Below the pieces are notes generated by a model. That model saw nothing but the letters and a program-made list of their open reading frames with translations, did not search any database and was not told where the DNA came from. This document shows positions 43,084-51,281 of a DNA stretch of 53,842 bases, one piece after another (within the stretch, counting starts at the first letter, position 1; the number at the start of each line of letters is the position of its first letter). The DNA is from an uncultured Micromonospora sp. (GTDB lineage Bacteria > Actinomycetota > Actinomycetes > Mycobacteriales > Micromonosporaceae): the NCBI GenBank assembly GCA_937951935.1, contig CALGAM010000227.1, positions 1 through 53,842 on the forward strand, written 5' to 3'. A program made the position numbers and the translations under genes.

Positions 43084-44994
43084 TCACCGGCGGGCGAGGG
43101 TGCGGGCGTCGGCCGCGATCACCCGTGCGGCCGCGGCCGGGATCAGCTTTCCGGCCTGCCGGTCGGCGTACCGGGCCAGCTCCGCGTACCGTGCGCTGCC
43201 CAGCCTCGCGCTCATCCAGGCGACGGCCTCCGGCCGCGCCCCGGAGGTCAGGATGAGGTAGCCGAGCCCGGCCCGGGTCACCACCACGGTGAACCGGCTG
43301 GTGGCCGAGGTGGTGCCGGCCGGGCCGGTGGCCGTGGCGACCAGGGTGTGCCCTCCGGGGCCGAGCGTGGTCAGGTCGAGCCGCTGCCCGGGCGTGACCG
43401 GCCTGCCGTCCAGGGTGACGGAGACGCTCTCCGCTCCGGTCGTGGCGACCGCCACCACGGGCTGCTGTGCCCGGTCCAGTCGGGCGTCCGCGGCGGGTGA
43501 GGTGACCGTGACCGTGGGCGCGGCCGGGCGCGGACGCTGCCGCAGCGCGGCGTTCCAGCCGACCAGCTCCGCCGGACGGTTCGTGATGACGGCGTCCACG
43601 CCGGCCTCCTCCAGCTGCTGCCACTGGCTGGCCGAGTCCACCGTCCAGACCATGACGGCGACGCCGGCCCGGTGCAGGTCGGCGACGACCGAGGGACGGG
43701 TGAGCAGGGCGCTGCCGCTCGGGTTGTACGCGGTGAGGTGGAGCTCCCGCGCGACCGCCACCGGATCGGCGTCGAGGCTGCTGCGCAGCAACCCGAGCGG
43801 CAGCTCCGGAGCCAGCTCGCGGGCGTGGCGCAGGGCGTCGACCTCGAAGCTCTGCAGGACGACGCGTCCGGTCGTCCCCGTCTCCCGGATGACCTGGACG
43901 ATCCGGGCAACCTCGTCCCGGGTGTGTCGGCCCTTGATCTCCAACAGGAGGTTGCCGCCGCGGTCGCGGAGGTCGGCGAGCTGCTCGGCGAGGGTGGGCA
44001 GCCGCTCACCGGCGTACTGGGGGGCGAACCACGACCCGGCGTCGAGCGTCTTGAGCTGCGCGGCGGTCAGGTCGCGGATGTTGCCGGTCCCGTCCGTGGT
44101 CCGGTCGACCGTCGCGTCGTGCAGCACGAACGGAACCCCGTCCCTGCTCGGCTGCACGTCGGTCTCGATCCAGTCGGCACCCGCCCGCCGGGCGACCTCC
44201 TGCGCGACGAGGGTGTTCTCCGGCGCGGCCGACGACGCTCCGCGGTGGGCGACGACGGTGAGCGGGCTACCCGGCGGACGCAGGAGACCGTTCGGCGCGA
44301 GCTCGGTGACCGTGATGTCGTCGAACGACACCGTCGCCCCGTTGACGAACAGCGCCTGTCCCCCCGAGGTGGAGCGTCGCAGGCTGGTGGTGCGCAGCCA
44401 CTCGGTGCCGTCGACGAACCAGCGGGCCTGGTTGCCGTGCACCTCGACGGCGACCCGGACGTCACGGCCGGTGCCGGCCGCGTACGGCGCGGAGCCGGTG
44501 TCGGTGACGTTCCACGTGTGCGCCGTCGTGCGCTCGGCGAACTCCAGACCGTTGCCGGCGGTGGTGTCGCTGCGCATGGTGGCGATCCACCACGGGGTCG
44601 AGCCGTCGGCGGGGACGTCCAGGCCGAGCGCCGCCCAACGGCTCGCCGACCGGACCGACTCGAAGCGGACGGTCGCCTCGAAGCGGAAGTCGGTCAGGTG
44701 CCGCCCGAAGGTCAGCCTGCTGTTCGCACCGGAGCTGGTCGACGTGCCGTAGAGGCGTCCGTTCTCGACCTTCCAGGTGCCGTCGACGATCCGCCACCCG
44801 GCGGGCAGGGCGCCCGACGAGAAGTCCTCGGCGACGACGGTGTCGGAGCCGGCCACCACCGGGGTCGGGGCGGCGACCAGGACGGCCGCGCCCAGGACGG
44901 CGAGCGCGGCCAGCGTGGCGACGATCCGGGTACGCGGGGTGTCCCGTCGGACGACGGTGTGTCCCGGGCGTGCCCCAGACGGTGAGACAGTCAT
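43084..44994 (-). CDS. Secreted glycerophosphodiester phosphodiesterase with extra beta-sandwich domains
   Basis: 636 aa. A signal peptide (about 1-49, with a twin-arginine-like RR at 16-17 but no full Tat motif) is followed by a LamG/concanavalin-like domain (about 50-235; EDFSSGALPAGWRIVDGTW). The GDPD barrel is at about 245-490: His250-Arg251 in VVAHRGASS, Glu277 and Asp279 in WIETDV, and His292 in LHDATVDRTTDGTG. It ends with VDAVITNRPAEL. An Ig-like domain (about 500-580) and a helical C terminus follow. GDPDs cleave glycerophosphodiesters to glycerol-3-phosphate and alcohol for phosphate or glycerol use. TAGCCT at 45001-45006 suggests a leaderless transcript. Confidence 0.9.
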   Translation of the reverse strand: MTVSPSGARPGHTVVRRDTPRTRIVATLAALAVLGAAVLVAAPTPVVAGSDTVVAEDFSSGALPAGWRIVDGTWKVENGRLYGTSTSSGANSRLTFGRHLTDFRFEATVRFESVRSASRWAALGLDVPADGSTPWWIATMRSDTTAGNGLEFAERTTAHTWNVTDTGSAPYAAGTGRDVRVAVEVHGNQARWFVDGTEWLRTTSLRRSTSGGQALFVNGATVSFDDITVTELAPNGLLRPPGSPLTVVAHRGASSAAPENTLVAQEVARRAGADWIETDVQPSRDGVPFVLHDATVDRTTDGTGNIRDLTAAQLKTLDAGSWFAPQYAGERLPTLAEQLADLRDRGGNLLLEIKGRHTRDEVARIVQVIRETGTTGRVVLQSFEVDALRHARELAPELPLGLLRSSLDADPVAVARELHLTAYNPSGSALLTRPSVVADLHRAGVAVMVWTVDSASQWQQLEEAGVDAVITNRPAELVGWNAALRQRPRPAAPTVTVTSPAADARLDRAQQPVVAVATTGAESVSVTLDGRPVTPGQRLDLTTLGPGGHTLVATATGPAGTTSATSRFTVVVTRAGLGYLILTSGARPEAVAWMSARLGSARYAELARYADRQAGKLIPAAAARVIAADARTLARR

Positions 44995-45285
44995 GCCGCG
45001 AGGCTAGGGCGCCATCCGGTCGCCATGAGCAACGCTGCGTGACCGGCGGGCGAACGCCGGCTGTCCTACCGTCGGGTAGGGCAGGCGGTGCGCCGGCGGA
45101 GTCGTCGAACCGGTGGGACGCGACGCACACGACCGTCGCCCCGCCCGTCGTGCCAGCCCTGGCCGGGCAACCAACCGTCAGGAGTTCGAGTCTGCCGGGA
45201 CGGAGCTCGGCCCGGTACGGCACCGCCGTGCGGGCCATCCCGGGCACCCCGTGACCCCCCCGCGAAGAGGCCCACCGCAGGACGA
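44995..45285. other. Intergenic region between GDPD and qcrB
   Basis: It should hold the GDPD promoter (-10 TAGCCT at 45001-45006) and the end of the respiratory operon. I see no clear hairpin terminator after qcrB and no gene. Confidence 0.35.
45001..45006 (-). promoter_or_regulatory. Leaderless -10 element of GDPD gene
   Basis: TAGCCT on the minus strand, six bases (CGCGGC), then ATG 44994. TTGCTC about 20 bases further upstream could be the -35 box. Confidence 0.5.
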
Positions 45286-47037
45286 TCAGGGCGGGGGGCG
45301 GCGCCGGGCACGGCGGCCACGCCAGAGGGCGACCGCGGCCAGGGCGAGGTATCCGCCGGCCCGGCCGGCGATCCTCCCGGCCCGCTCCCGCATCGCCGCC
45401 GGCTCACCCGTCCGGCCGCCGGATGGTGCCACCTCGCGCGCCGGAAGGTCGCCGTACGCCGTCGCGGCAGCCCGTTCCGCCTCGGGCCGGGAACGGTAGG
45501 CCTGGCTGGCGGCGAGGACGACCACAGCGTCACGGTACCGCCACCGCCAGAGTCCGTCCGGATCCCGCCACAGCTCGATCCGGGCCGCGTCGTGGCTTCC
45601 GGCGGCCGGTTCCGCCGTCGCGACCGGGGACGGGTCCCCGACGCCGGTCGACACCCCGCCAGCCCGCGAACCGAACCGCATCGCCGACCGGACGTCCGAC
45701 CGGGTCAGCTCGCCGATGCCCCGACCGCCGCCGGCCCTCAGCGCACGGGCGACGAGGTACGCGACGACACCCGCGGAGACCGGCAGGGCGAGCGCGAGCA
45801 CCCGGAGGATCGACAGCACGTGCAGAACCGGAAGCCGCAGGATCCTCGCGAGGATGTCGTCGGCCGCCGCGGCGAGCAGGACGGCGAAGAGTGCGAGGAC
45901 ACCGACGCCGAACCCGATCCGGGCCGGGTGGGCTCGGGGCGGGTCCAGCAGTTGGTGGGCGAGGCGGTCGCGACGGCGCCGCCGGCGCCGCTCCAGGAAC
46001 GGCCAGAGGTAGAGTCCCGCGAAGGTCAGCCCGCCGAAGACGACCCCGGGCAGGAACGGGGACGGCACGAGCCGGCCGAAGACGCGGAACTCGACAGCCG
46101 GAAAGAGCCGCAGCGCCCCGTCACCCCAGGCGACGTACCAGTCGGGCTGGGCGGGTGAGATCGCCTGGGCGGGGTCGAACGGTCCGTAGATCCACACCGG
46201 GTTGATCTGTGCCAGCCCGCCGAGGGCGAACGCCACCGCCAGGACCCACGCGAACAGCGCCAGCGTGCGTACCGTGTAGCTGGGCCAGAACCGGGAGCCG
46301 ACCACGTTGTTCTCGGTGCGTCCCGGGCCGGGGAACTGGCTGTGTTTCTGCCGGAGCAGGATTCCGAGATGGGCCGCGATCAGCGCGGCCAGCACCGCCG
46401 GAACGAGCAGGACGTGGCTGACGAACATCCGGGGCACCAGCTCCGCGGTGGGAAACTCGCCCCCGGCGGCGAGGAAGACCAGCCACTCACCCACCAGCGG
46501 GATGGACTGCGTCACCGAGTAGAGGATCCGCAGCCCGGTCCCCGACAGCAGGTCGTCGGGGATGGAGTATCCGGTGAAGCCGTTGAACAGGGCCAGGGCG
46601 AGCATGGTCACCCCGATCAGCCAGTTGATCTCCCGAGGCCTGCGGTACGCACCGGTGAAGAAGACCCGCAGCAGGTGGAGCACGATCGCGCCGACGAAGA
46701 GCAGCGCGGACCAGTGGTGGGTCTGCCGCATCAGCAGCCCGGCCCGGACGTCGAAACTGAGCCGGACGGTCGAGGCGTACGCGGCGGAGGTACGGGACCC
46801 GTCCAGGGGCGCGTACGCCCCGGAGTAGACGGTGTCTGCGGTGCTCGGCTCGAAGAAGAGGGTGAGAAAGACCCCGGTCAGCACCAGGACGACGAACGAG
46901 TAGAGGGCGATCTCCCCGAACATGAACGACCAGTGGTCCGGGAAGACCTTGGCGAGCGCGCGCCGGAGCACCGGCGCCACCCGCAGCCGGTCGTCGAGGC
47001 TCCGGGCCAGCCGGCCCGACAGCCACCGGGTGATCAC
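45286..47037 (-). CDS. qcrB: Cytochrome bc1 complex cytochrome b subunit (QcrB)
   Basis: 583 aa from GTG 47037, overlapping the qcrA stop by four bases (GTGA). Membrane helices carry the heme ligands: THHWSALLF and VLHLLRVFF in one region and VSHVLLVPAVLAALIAAHLG in the other. The Qo-site motif is PDWY, equivalent to PEWY. Helices C-terminal to cytochrome b are followed by a cytoplasmic tail of about 120 residues with RIELWRDPDGLWRWRYRD, longer than in usual cytochrome b. The subunit oxidises menaquinol and passes electrons to QcrA (high potential) and heme b (low potential). It is the last gene of the respiratory operon. Confidence 0.95.
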   Translation of the reverse strand: MITRWLSGRLARSLDDRLRVAPVLRRALAKVFPDHWSFMFGEIALYSFVVLVLTGVFLTLFFEPSTADTVYSGAYAPLDGSRTSAAYASTVRLSFDVRAGLLMRQTHHWSALLFVGAIVLHLLRVFFTGAYRRPREINWLIGVTMLALALFNGFTGYSIPDDLLSGTGLRILYSVTQSIPLVGEWLVFLAAGGEFPTAELVPRMFVSHVLLVPAVLAALIAAHLGILLRQKHSQFPGPGRTENNVVGSRFWPSYTVRTLALFAWVLAVAFALGGLAQINPVWIYGPFDPAQAISPAQPDWYVAWGDGALRLFPAVEFRVFGRLVPSPFLPGVVFGGLTFAGLYLWPFLERRRRRRRDRLAHQLLDPPRAHPARIGFGVGVLALFAVLLAAAADDILARILRLPVLHVLSILRVLALALPVSAGVVAYLVARALRAGGGRGIGELTRSDVRSAMRFGSRAGGVSTGVGDPSPVATAEPAAGSHDAARIELWRDPDGLWRWRYRDAVVVLAASQAYRSRPEAERAAATAYGDLPAREVAPSGGRTGEPAAMRERAGRIAGRAGGYLALAAVALWRGRRARRRPPP

Positions 47038-47900
47038 CTCAGGCTCCAGAAGCCGGCACCGGGCGGGGCGGTGAAGTCACCGGTGGCGACGAGGTAACCC
47101 TCGACGTCCACGGTGATCGGCAGCCCCGGCAACGGACGTGCGGCCGGGCCGGCGACCGGCCGGGCCCCGGCGAGCAGGTCGAAGGTGGACTGGTGGCAGG
47201 GGCAGAGCACCCGGGCGGTCCCCTGCAGGTACAGCGCGACCGGGCACCCGGCGTGCGTGCAGAGCAGCGAGTAGACGACGACGCCGGCGACCGTACCGCC
47301 CGGTGGCGGCGCGGTGAACCGGGCCGGGTCCAGCCGGACGGCGAAGGCCGGCACGTCGCCCCGGCTCCGGTGTCCCTGGGGAAACACGGTCAGCACCGTG
47401 CCGTCCGGTACGTCGGCGGGCCGCACCGGGGTGCCGTCGGCCCGGACCAGGCGTACCCCGGCCGCCCACGGCGTGGTGCGCAGGGCACGCGCCGGCCGCT
47501 GGCGGTCGAACGGCAGCAGCGAGCGCAGCGGGAACAGGGCGGCCCCGGCCAGCGCGCCGAGGGCCAGGCCGAGCATGGCCAGCAGGCCGCGCCGGCGTAC
47601 CGGGCTCTCCGGCCCGGTCAGCGCCTCGGCGGCCAGCCGCAGGTCGGCGGGGGGTGAGTCGAACGGTTCGTGCTCCTCGACGTACCCGCCGGTGGGCAGC
47701 AGGCGGCGGGCCCAGACGGAGAGTCCGACCGCGATCCCGGCGAAGGCGACCGCCAGCGTGAGACCCTCCAGTTGGGTCTGTCCACCGGTGGCGTACACGG
47801 CCGCGAACCCGGCGGCGCCGAGCGCGCTGACCCCGAACGCGGCGGCGACCACGGCCGACGACACCCGTTCCCGCCGGTCCGGCGTGCCCCGGCCGGTCAT
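47034..47900 (-). CDS. qcrA: Rieske iron-sulfur subunit of bc1 complex (QcrA)
   Basis: 288 aa. Three membrane helices (about 14-36, 46-63, 106-123) are typical of the actinobacterial QcrA. The Rieske domain has box 1 CTHAGC (Cys214, His216) and box 2 CPCHQS (Cys233, His236) to hold the 2Fe-2S cluster, with Cys219 and Cys235 placed for the disulfide. It transfers electrons from the Qo site of QcrB to the cytochrome c domain of QcrC. ATG 47900 overlaps the qcrC stop by four bases. Confidence 0.95.
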   Translation of the reverse strand: MTGRGTPDRRERVSSAVVAAAFGVSALGAAGFAAVYATGGQTQLEGLTLAVAFAGIAVGLSVWARRLLPTGGYVEEHEPFDSPPADLRLAAEALTGPESPVRRRGLLAMLGLALGALAGAALFPLRSLLPFDRQRPARALRTTPWAAGVRLVRADGTPVRPADVPDGTVLTVFPQGHRSRGDVPAFAVRLDPARFTAPPPGGTVAGVVVYSLLCTHAGCPVALYLQGTARVLCPCHQSTFDLLAGARPVAGPAARPLPGLPITVDVEGYLVATGDFTAPPGAGFWSLR

Positions 47901-48769
47901 CGTCCGGCCCTGCCGCCCAGCCAGCGTACGACCCCGACCAGCAGTGCCAGGCCGATCCCCCAGGCCACCAGCCCTTCCGTGATCGGACCCAGCCGACCCA
48001 GGGACGCCCCGCCCCGGTCGAGCCGGCCACCACGCAGGTGCTGGACGTAACCGGCCACCGCGTCGACCTGTTCGGGACCGAGGACGTTCTCCGGAAAGGC
48101 GGGCATCAGCCCGGGGCCGACCCGGATCGCCTCGGCGACCTGGACCGGTGTGGACCGGTCCAGCGACGGGGCGACCAGCCCGTTGGTCAACGTCGCACCG
48201 CCGCCGGTGGCGGAGTGGCACGCGGCACAGTTGGCGAGGAAGAGTTCCCGGCCCTCGCGCAGGTCGCCCGGGCCGACGGTCGGGATCTGCGGTCCGCCGC
48301 CGCCGAGGCTGTCCACGTACGCGACGAGGGCCCGGATGTCCGCCGCGGAGAAGGCGGGCCGGCGGTGTGGCGGCTGCCGGGTCTCCTGGTCGACCGGCAT
48401 CCGGCCGGTGCTGAGCTGGAAGTCCACCGATGCCGGGCCGACCCCGACCAGGGACGGTCCGCGCTGGCTCCCCTCACCGGCCGGGCCGTGGCAGCTCGCA
48501 CAGGTGCGCAGGTAGAGGTCGGCGCCCCGGGACGCCACCGGGTCCGGCGCCGGCGCGGCCGGCGGGCCGGGGCCGTCACCGGGGGCGGTCGGTGACGGCG
48601 GGCCGGCCGGGCTGGGCTGCGACGCGCTCGACGGCGCCGGTGCGGCGTCGCCCGGGTCGGGTACCGGCGCGGCGTACCCGGGCCGTGGCACCGGCCCGGC
48701 GGCCAGGCCGAGCACGGCGAGGAACACGGCGAGTCGCCGGGCGGAGTCGGCTCGCGTCGCGGTCACCAT
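47897..48769 (-). CDS. qcrC: Diheme cytochrome c subunit of bc1 complex (QcrC)
   Basis: 290 aa. The signal peptide (about 1-33) is followed by a Pro/Ala-rich linker (about 34-80). Two heme c sites, CASCH (90-94) and CAACH (181-185), each lie in a class I cytochrome c domain. A C-terminal membrane helix (about 265-285) anchors the protein. It receives electrons from the Rieske protein and passes them to the oxidase. The start is ATG 48769, with AAGGGAG upstream; the longer frame to 48808 is not used. It lies 35 bases after the lipoprotein cytochrome c. Confidence 0.92.
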   Translation of the reverse strand: MVTATRADSARRLAVFLAVLGLAAGPVPRPGYAAPVPDPGDAAPAPSSASQPSPAGPPSPTAPGDGPGPPAAPAPDPVASRGADLYLRTCASCHGPAGEGSQRGPSLVGVGPASVDFQLSTGRMPVDQETRQPPHRRPAFSAADIRALVAYVDSLGGGGPQIPTVGPGDLREGRELFLANCAACHSATGGGATLTNGLVAPSLDRSTPVQVAEAIRVGPGLMPAFPENVLGPEQVDAVAGYVQHLRGGRLDRGGASLGRLGPITEGLVAWGIGLALLVGVVRWLGGRAGR

Positions 48770-48804
48770 CACTCCCTTCACTCGTCGGACCACAATCGGC
48801 TGGA

Positions 48805-49194
48805 TCACTCCAGGGTGAACAGGTACGCGGCGATGTCCCGGGCGTCGGCTCCGCTGACCCCGAGATCGGGCATGGCGGTGCCCGGCTCCACCGCCTGTGG
48901 GTCCTGGATCCAGCGGCTCAGGTTTCCGGCGTTGTTCGGCAGCCTGCCCGCGATGTACGACCGGGCGCCGAACCGGGTCAGCGGCGGCCCGACCAGGCCG
49001 TCCGCCCGCGGCACCCCCGGTATCGTGTGGCAGCCGCCGCAGCCGTACTGCTGGATCAGGCGCGCCCCGCGCTCCGGATAGCCGTCGCGGCTCTCCGGCG
49101 GCGGCGGGGGCGACACCCGGGCGCAGGCGGCCAGGACGGCGGTCGCGACCAGCGACACCAGGAGCGACACCTGAGTGCGGGGTCGGTTGTTCAT
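48805..49194 (-). CDS. Lipoprotein c-type cytochrome
   Basis: 129 aa. The signal peptide ends in a lipobox with Cys24 (VLAAC), so it is probably lipid-anchored outside the membrane. One heme c site CGGCH lies in YGCGGCHTIPG, and the axial Met is in GTAMPDLGVS. The sequence resembles the C-terminal cytochrome c part of the CtaC protein encoded at the other end of the operon. The start overlaps the ctaG stop by four bases. It may shuttle electrons between QcrC and CtaC, or serve as a subunit of the oxidase (inference). Confidence 0.87.
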   Translation of the reverse strand: MNNRPRTQVSLLVSLVATAVLAACARVSPPPPPESRDGYPERGARLIQQYGCGGCHTIPGVPRADGLVGPPLTRFGARSYIAGRLPNNAGNLSRWIQDPQAVEPGTAMPDLGVSGADARDIAAYLFTLE

Positions 49195-50195
49195 CGAACC
49201 TCCCTGACGGGCACCGGACGCGCCGGTGGACGGTCGGTGGGCCCGGGACGGCCCGAGGCGGGGGACGCGGCCGTGGCGGACGGGCGGCCGGACGGCGGGT
49301 CCGGGTCAGGTGGCGAGGCGTCGGGCGGCAGGCCCCTCCCGGGGGGCAGCGCCCGGTCGAGCCCGGCGAGCCAGCGCAGGAACACCACCGAGGCCGCGAC
49401 CAGGACCGCCACGTCCATCGGAATCCACATCAGCAGTCCGGCCAGCTGCTGGTCGGTCCGGGGATCGCCGCCGCCGGAGGCGAGGACGCCGGGCGGGTAG
49501 ACCGGATCGGGTGCGAGGGTCAGCACGGCGCCGAGGGTCGAGGCGACCAGCATCGTGCCGACCAGCAGCAGCACCGCCGCCGGGCCGGACAGTCGGCGCC
49601 GGTCCGCGCCGAGCAGCAGCGACCAGAGCAGCGCCGCCACGGCCACGAACGAGGCGTGTTCGGCCGCGTGCACGAGGCTGTGCCCGGCCGCCAGGCGGTA
49701 GGGGGCCGGCAGGTGCCAGCCCCAGAGCACGACGGCGTGCAGGGCACCGGCCAGGACCGCGCGACCGCCTGGGCGGCGGGTCCACACGGCGACCGCGGAC
49801 GTCCGCCACCGGGACCAACGGCGGCGCAGGGCTGCCGGCGCGGCCAGCGCCAGCGGCAGGCCGGGCGCGGCGGCACCCAGCGCCGGACCGGCAACCACCA
49901 GCAGGATCATGTGCTGGATCATGTGGCCCGCGAACGACCGCTCCGCCCGCGTGTGCACCGGGCCGGTCGAGGCGACCAGCACCGCGGCGACGCCGACGGC
50001 GAAGGCGACGACCCGCCACCGGGAGACGACGGCGCCGGTGCCACGCCGGCTCCACAGCTCGTGCACGCCACGCCCGTACCCGGCGCCCAGCAGCGCCAGC
50101 ACGGTGACCAGCAGCAGGTTGCTCCAGGCCTGCGTGTCCGGGCCGCCGTGCGCCAGCGGGCCGGTACCGGCGAGGCTGCCGCTCAACGCTGGCAT
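49191..50195 (-). CDS. ctaG: Cytochrome c oxidase assembly protein (CtaG, Caa3_CtaG family)
   Basis: 334 aa. About seven membrane helices include HMIQHMILLVVAGPALG and HSLVHAAEHASFV, whose His/Met residues fit copper binding. This is the Caa3_CtaG family, linked to delivery of copper to caa3-type oxidases. A Pro/Asp-rich cytoplasmic tail of about 50 residues ends the protein. The start overlaps the preceding small membrane protein gene by 13 bases. The position in the operon beside ctaE supports a role in assembling this oxidase. Confidence 0.88.
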   Translation of the reverse strand: MPALSGSLAGTGPLAHGGPDTQAWSNLLLVTVLALLGAGYGRGVHELWSRRGTGAVVSRWRVVAFAVGVAAVLVASTGPVHTRAERSFAGHMIQHMILLVVAGPALGAAAPGLPLALAAPAALRRRWSRWRTSAVAVWTRRPGGRAVLAGALHAVVLWGWHLPAPYRLAAGHSLVHAAEHASFVAVAALLWSLLLGADRRRLSGPAAVLLLVGTMLVASTLGAVLTLAPDPVYPPGVLASGGGDPRTDQQLAGLLMWIPMDVAVLVAASVVFLRWLAGLDRALPPGRGLPPDASPPDPDPPSGRPSATAASPASGRPGPTDRPPARPVPVREVR

Positions 50196-50581
50196 GGCGG
50201 CAGCACCAGGGCGGCGACACCGCCGAGCACGATCATGGCCAGCGCCAGCACGTTCAGCCAGAGTCCGACGACGGCGAGCAGGTGTGCCCGGCCCAGCGAC
50301 CGGTCGTCGTCCGCTCGCGGACCTGGGCGCAGGCGCCGCCAGGCGAGCACCGAGACGACGAGCGCGGTGGCGGCACCGGCCGCGGGCAGGAGCACCGCGA
50401 GGGCGACCGCACCGGTCAGCGGGAAACCCGCGAGGTTGTCGTGCCCGGCCTCGCAGGTGAGCTCGTCGATGCTCCAGGCGGCCAGCGAGTGGACGGTCCA
50501 GGAGAGCACCCCGCCGAGGACGGCGAACCAGAGCAGCAGCCCACCGAAGAGCGCGGTGCGGGGTGGCAGCCGCTGGTTCAT
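50183..50581 (-). CDS. Small membrane protein between ctaE and ctaG
   Basis: 132 aa with three predicted helices (about 15-35, 48-72, 95-125). No family is recognised. A conserved-looking outer loop CEAGHDNLAGFPL sits between helices 1 and 2, and a Cys is near the C-terminal end. ATG 50581 has a one-base overlap with the ctaE stop (TGATG), and its own end overlaps ctaG by 13 bases, so it belongs to the oxidase operon. It may be a small subunit (IV-like) or an assembly factor (inference). Confidence 0.8.
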   Translation of the reverse strand: MNQRLPPRTALFGGLLLWFAVLGGVLSWTVHSLAAWSIDELTCEAGHDNLAGFPLTGAVALAVLLPAAGAATALVVSVLAWRRLRPGPRADDDRSLGRAHLLAVVGLWLNVLALAMIVLGGVAALVLPPCQR

Positions 50582-51201
50582 CACAGCCTCGGCGAGAGGT
50601 AGACGGTGAACAGGACTGCCACCCAGACGGCGTCGACGAAGTGCCAGTAGTACGCGACGACGCGGACCTGCTCGCGCCGCCGCGCGCCGGAACCGTCGTG
50701 CAGGGAGGCCGCCAGCAGCCAGCAGACCATGAGCAGCCCGACCGTGACGTGCGCGCCGTGGAAGGTGGTGATGACGTAGAACAGCGAGCCGTACACGTTG
50801 GTGGTGACGGTGAACTCGCGCAGCAGCCCGTGGTACTCCACCCCCTGCAGGCCGAGGAAGGTTCCGCCCATGGCGAGCGTGGCCAGCAGGCCGGCCCGCA
50901 GCTGCCAGCGCCGGCCGCGCCGGATGCCGGACTCGGCCCAGACCACCGGCAGGCTGCTCGGCACCAGTACCGCCGTCATGATCAGCGGCAGCAGGAGCTC
51001 CGGCCGCGCGATCCCGTCGGGCGGCCACGGCGCGCCGTGCTGGAACCTCAGGTAGAAGTAGCTGCCGAGGAGCGCGGCGAAGACCGTGCCCTCGGTGGCG
51101 ACGAACAGGGTCACCCCCCACCACGCGGTCGACCGGCCGACCGGTTCCTCCGTGGTGAGCCCGGCGGGGCCGAACGCCGTGCGGATACCGTCGGGCGTCA
51201 T
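50581..51201 (-). CDS. ctaE: Cytochrome c oxidase subunit III (CtaE)
   Basis: 206 aa with about five membrane helices. Motifs typical of subunit III are ATEGTVFAALLGSYFYLR, TFLGLQGVEYHGLL with the Glu, YVITTFHGAHVTVGLLM with His, and VAYYWHFVDAVWVAVLFTVYL at the end. It does not carry metal; it supports the catalytic subunit I and proton uptake. ATG 51201 overlaps by four bases the stop of a 27-aa ORF that is itself coupled to ctaD. The longer frame (start 51273) would overlap that ORF. Confidence 0.93.
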   Translation of the reverse strand: MTPDGIRTAFGPAGLTTEEPVGRSTAWWGVTLFVATEGTVFAALLGSYFYLRFQHGAPWPPDGIARPELLLPLIMTAVLVPSSLPVVWAESGIRRGRRWQLRAGLLATLAMGGTFLGLQGVEYHGLLREFTVTTNVYGSLFYVITTFHGAHVTVGLLMVCWLLAASLHDGSGARRREQVRVVAYYWHFVDAVWVAVLFTVYLSPRL

Positions 51202-51281
51202 CGCGCCGGCTCCGATCCGCGCGCCGTGAACCGGGTACGCGACCGTCCGGGCCGGCCGGACCACCGGTACCACGCGCTCAT
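51198..51281 (-). CDS. Possible 27-aa small protein or coupling ORF between ctaD and ctaE
   Basis: An ATG at 51281 overlaps the ctaD stop by four bases (ATGA) and the ORF ends in a TGA that overlaps the ctaE ATG by four bases. The product starts MSAWYRWSG and is rich in Arg, Ser and Gly, with two Trp. Two perfect ATGA junctions are unlikely to arise by chance and would let ribosomes pass from ctaD to ctaE. It may encode a small protein, or serve only to couple translation. No family is recognised. Confidence 0.45.
   Translation of the reverse strand: MSAWYRWSGRPGRSRTRFTARGSEPAR

Noticed and set aside
45170..45215. TTCGAGT resembling a tRNA T-loop
   Set aside because: The flanking bases do not form a five-pair T-stem and there is no matching acceptor, D-arm or anticodon arm.
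44970..45254. A 94-codon plus-strand frame between GDPD and qcrB
   Set aside because: Arg/Ser-rich product without a domain. It overlaps the GDPD start and promoter antisense.
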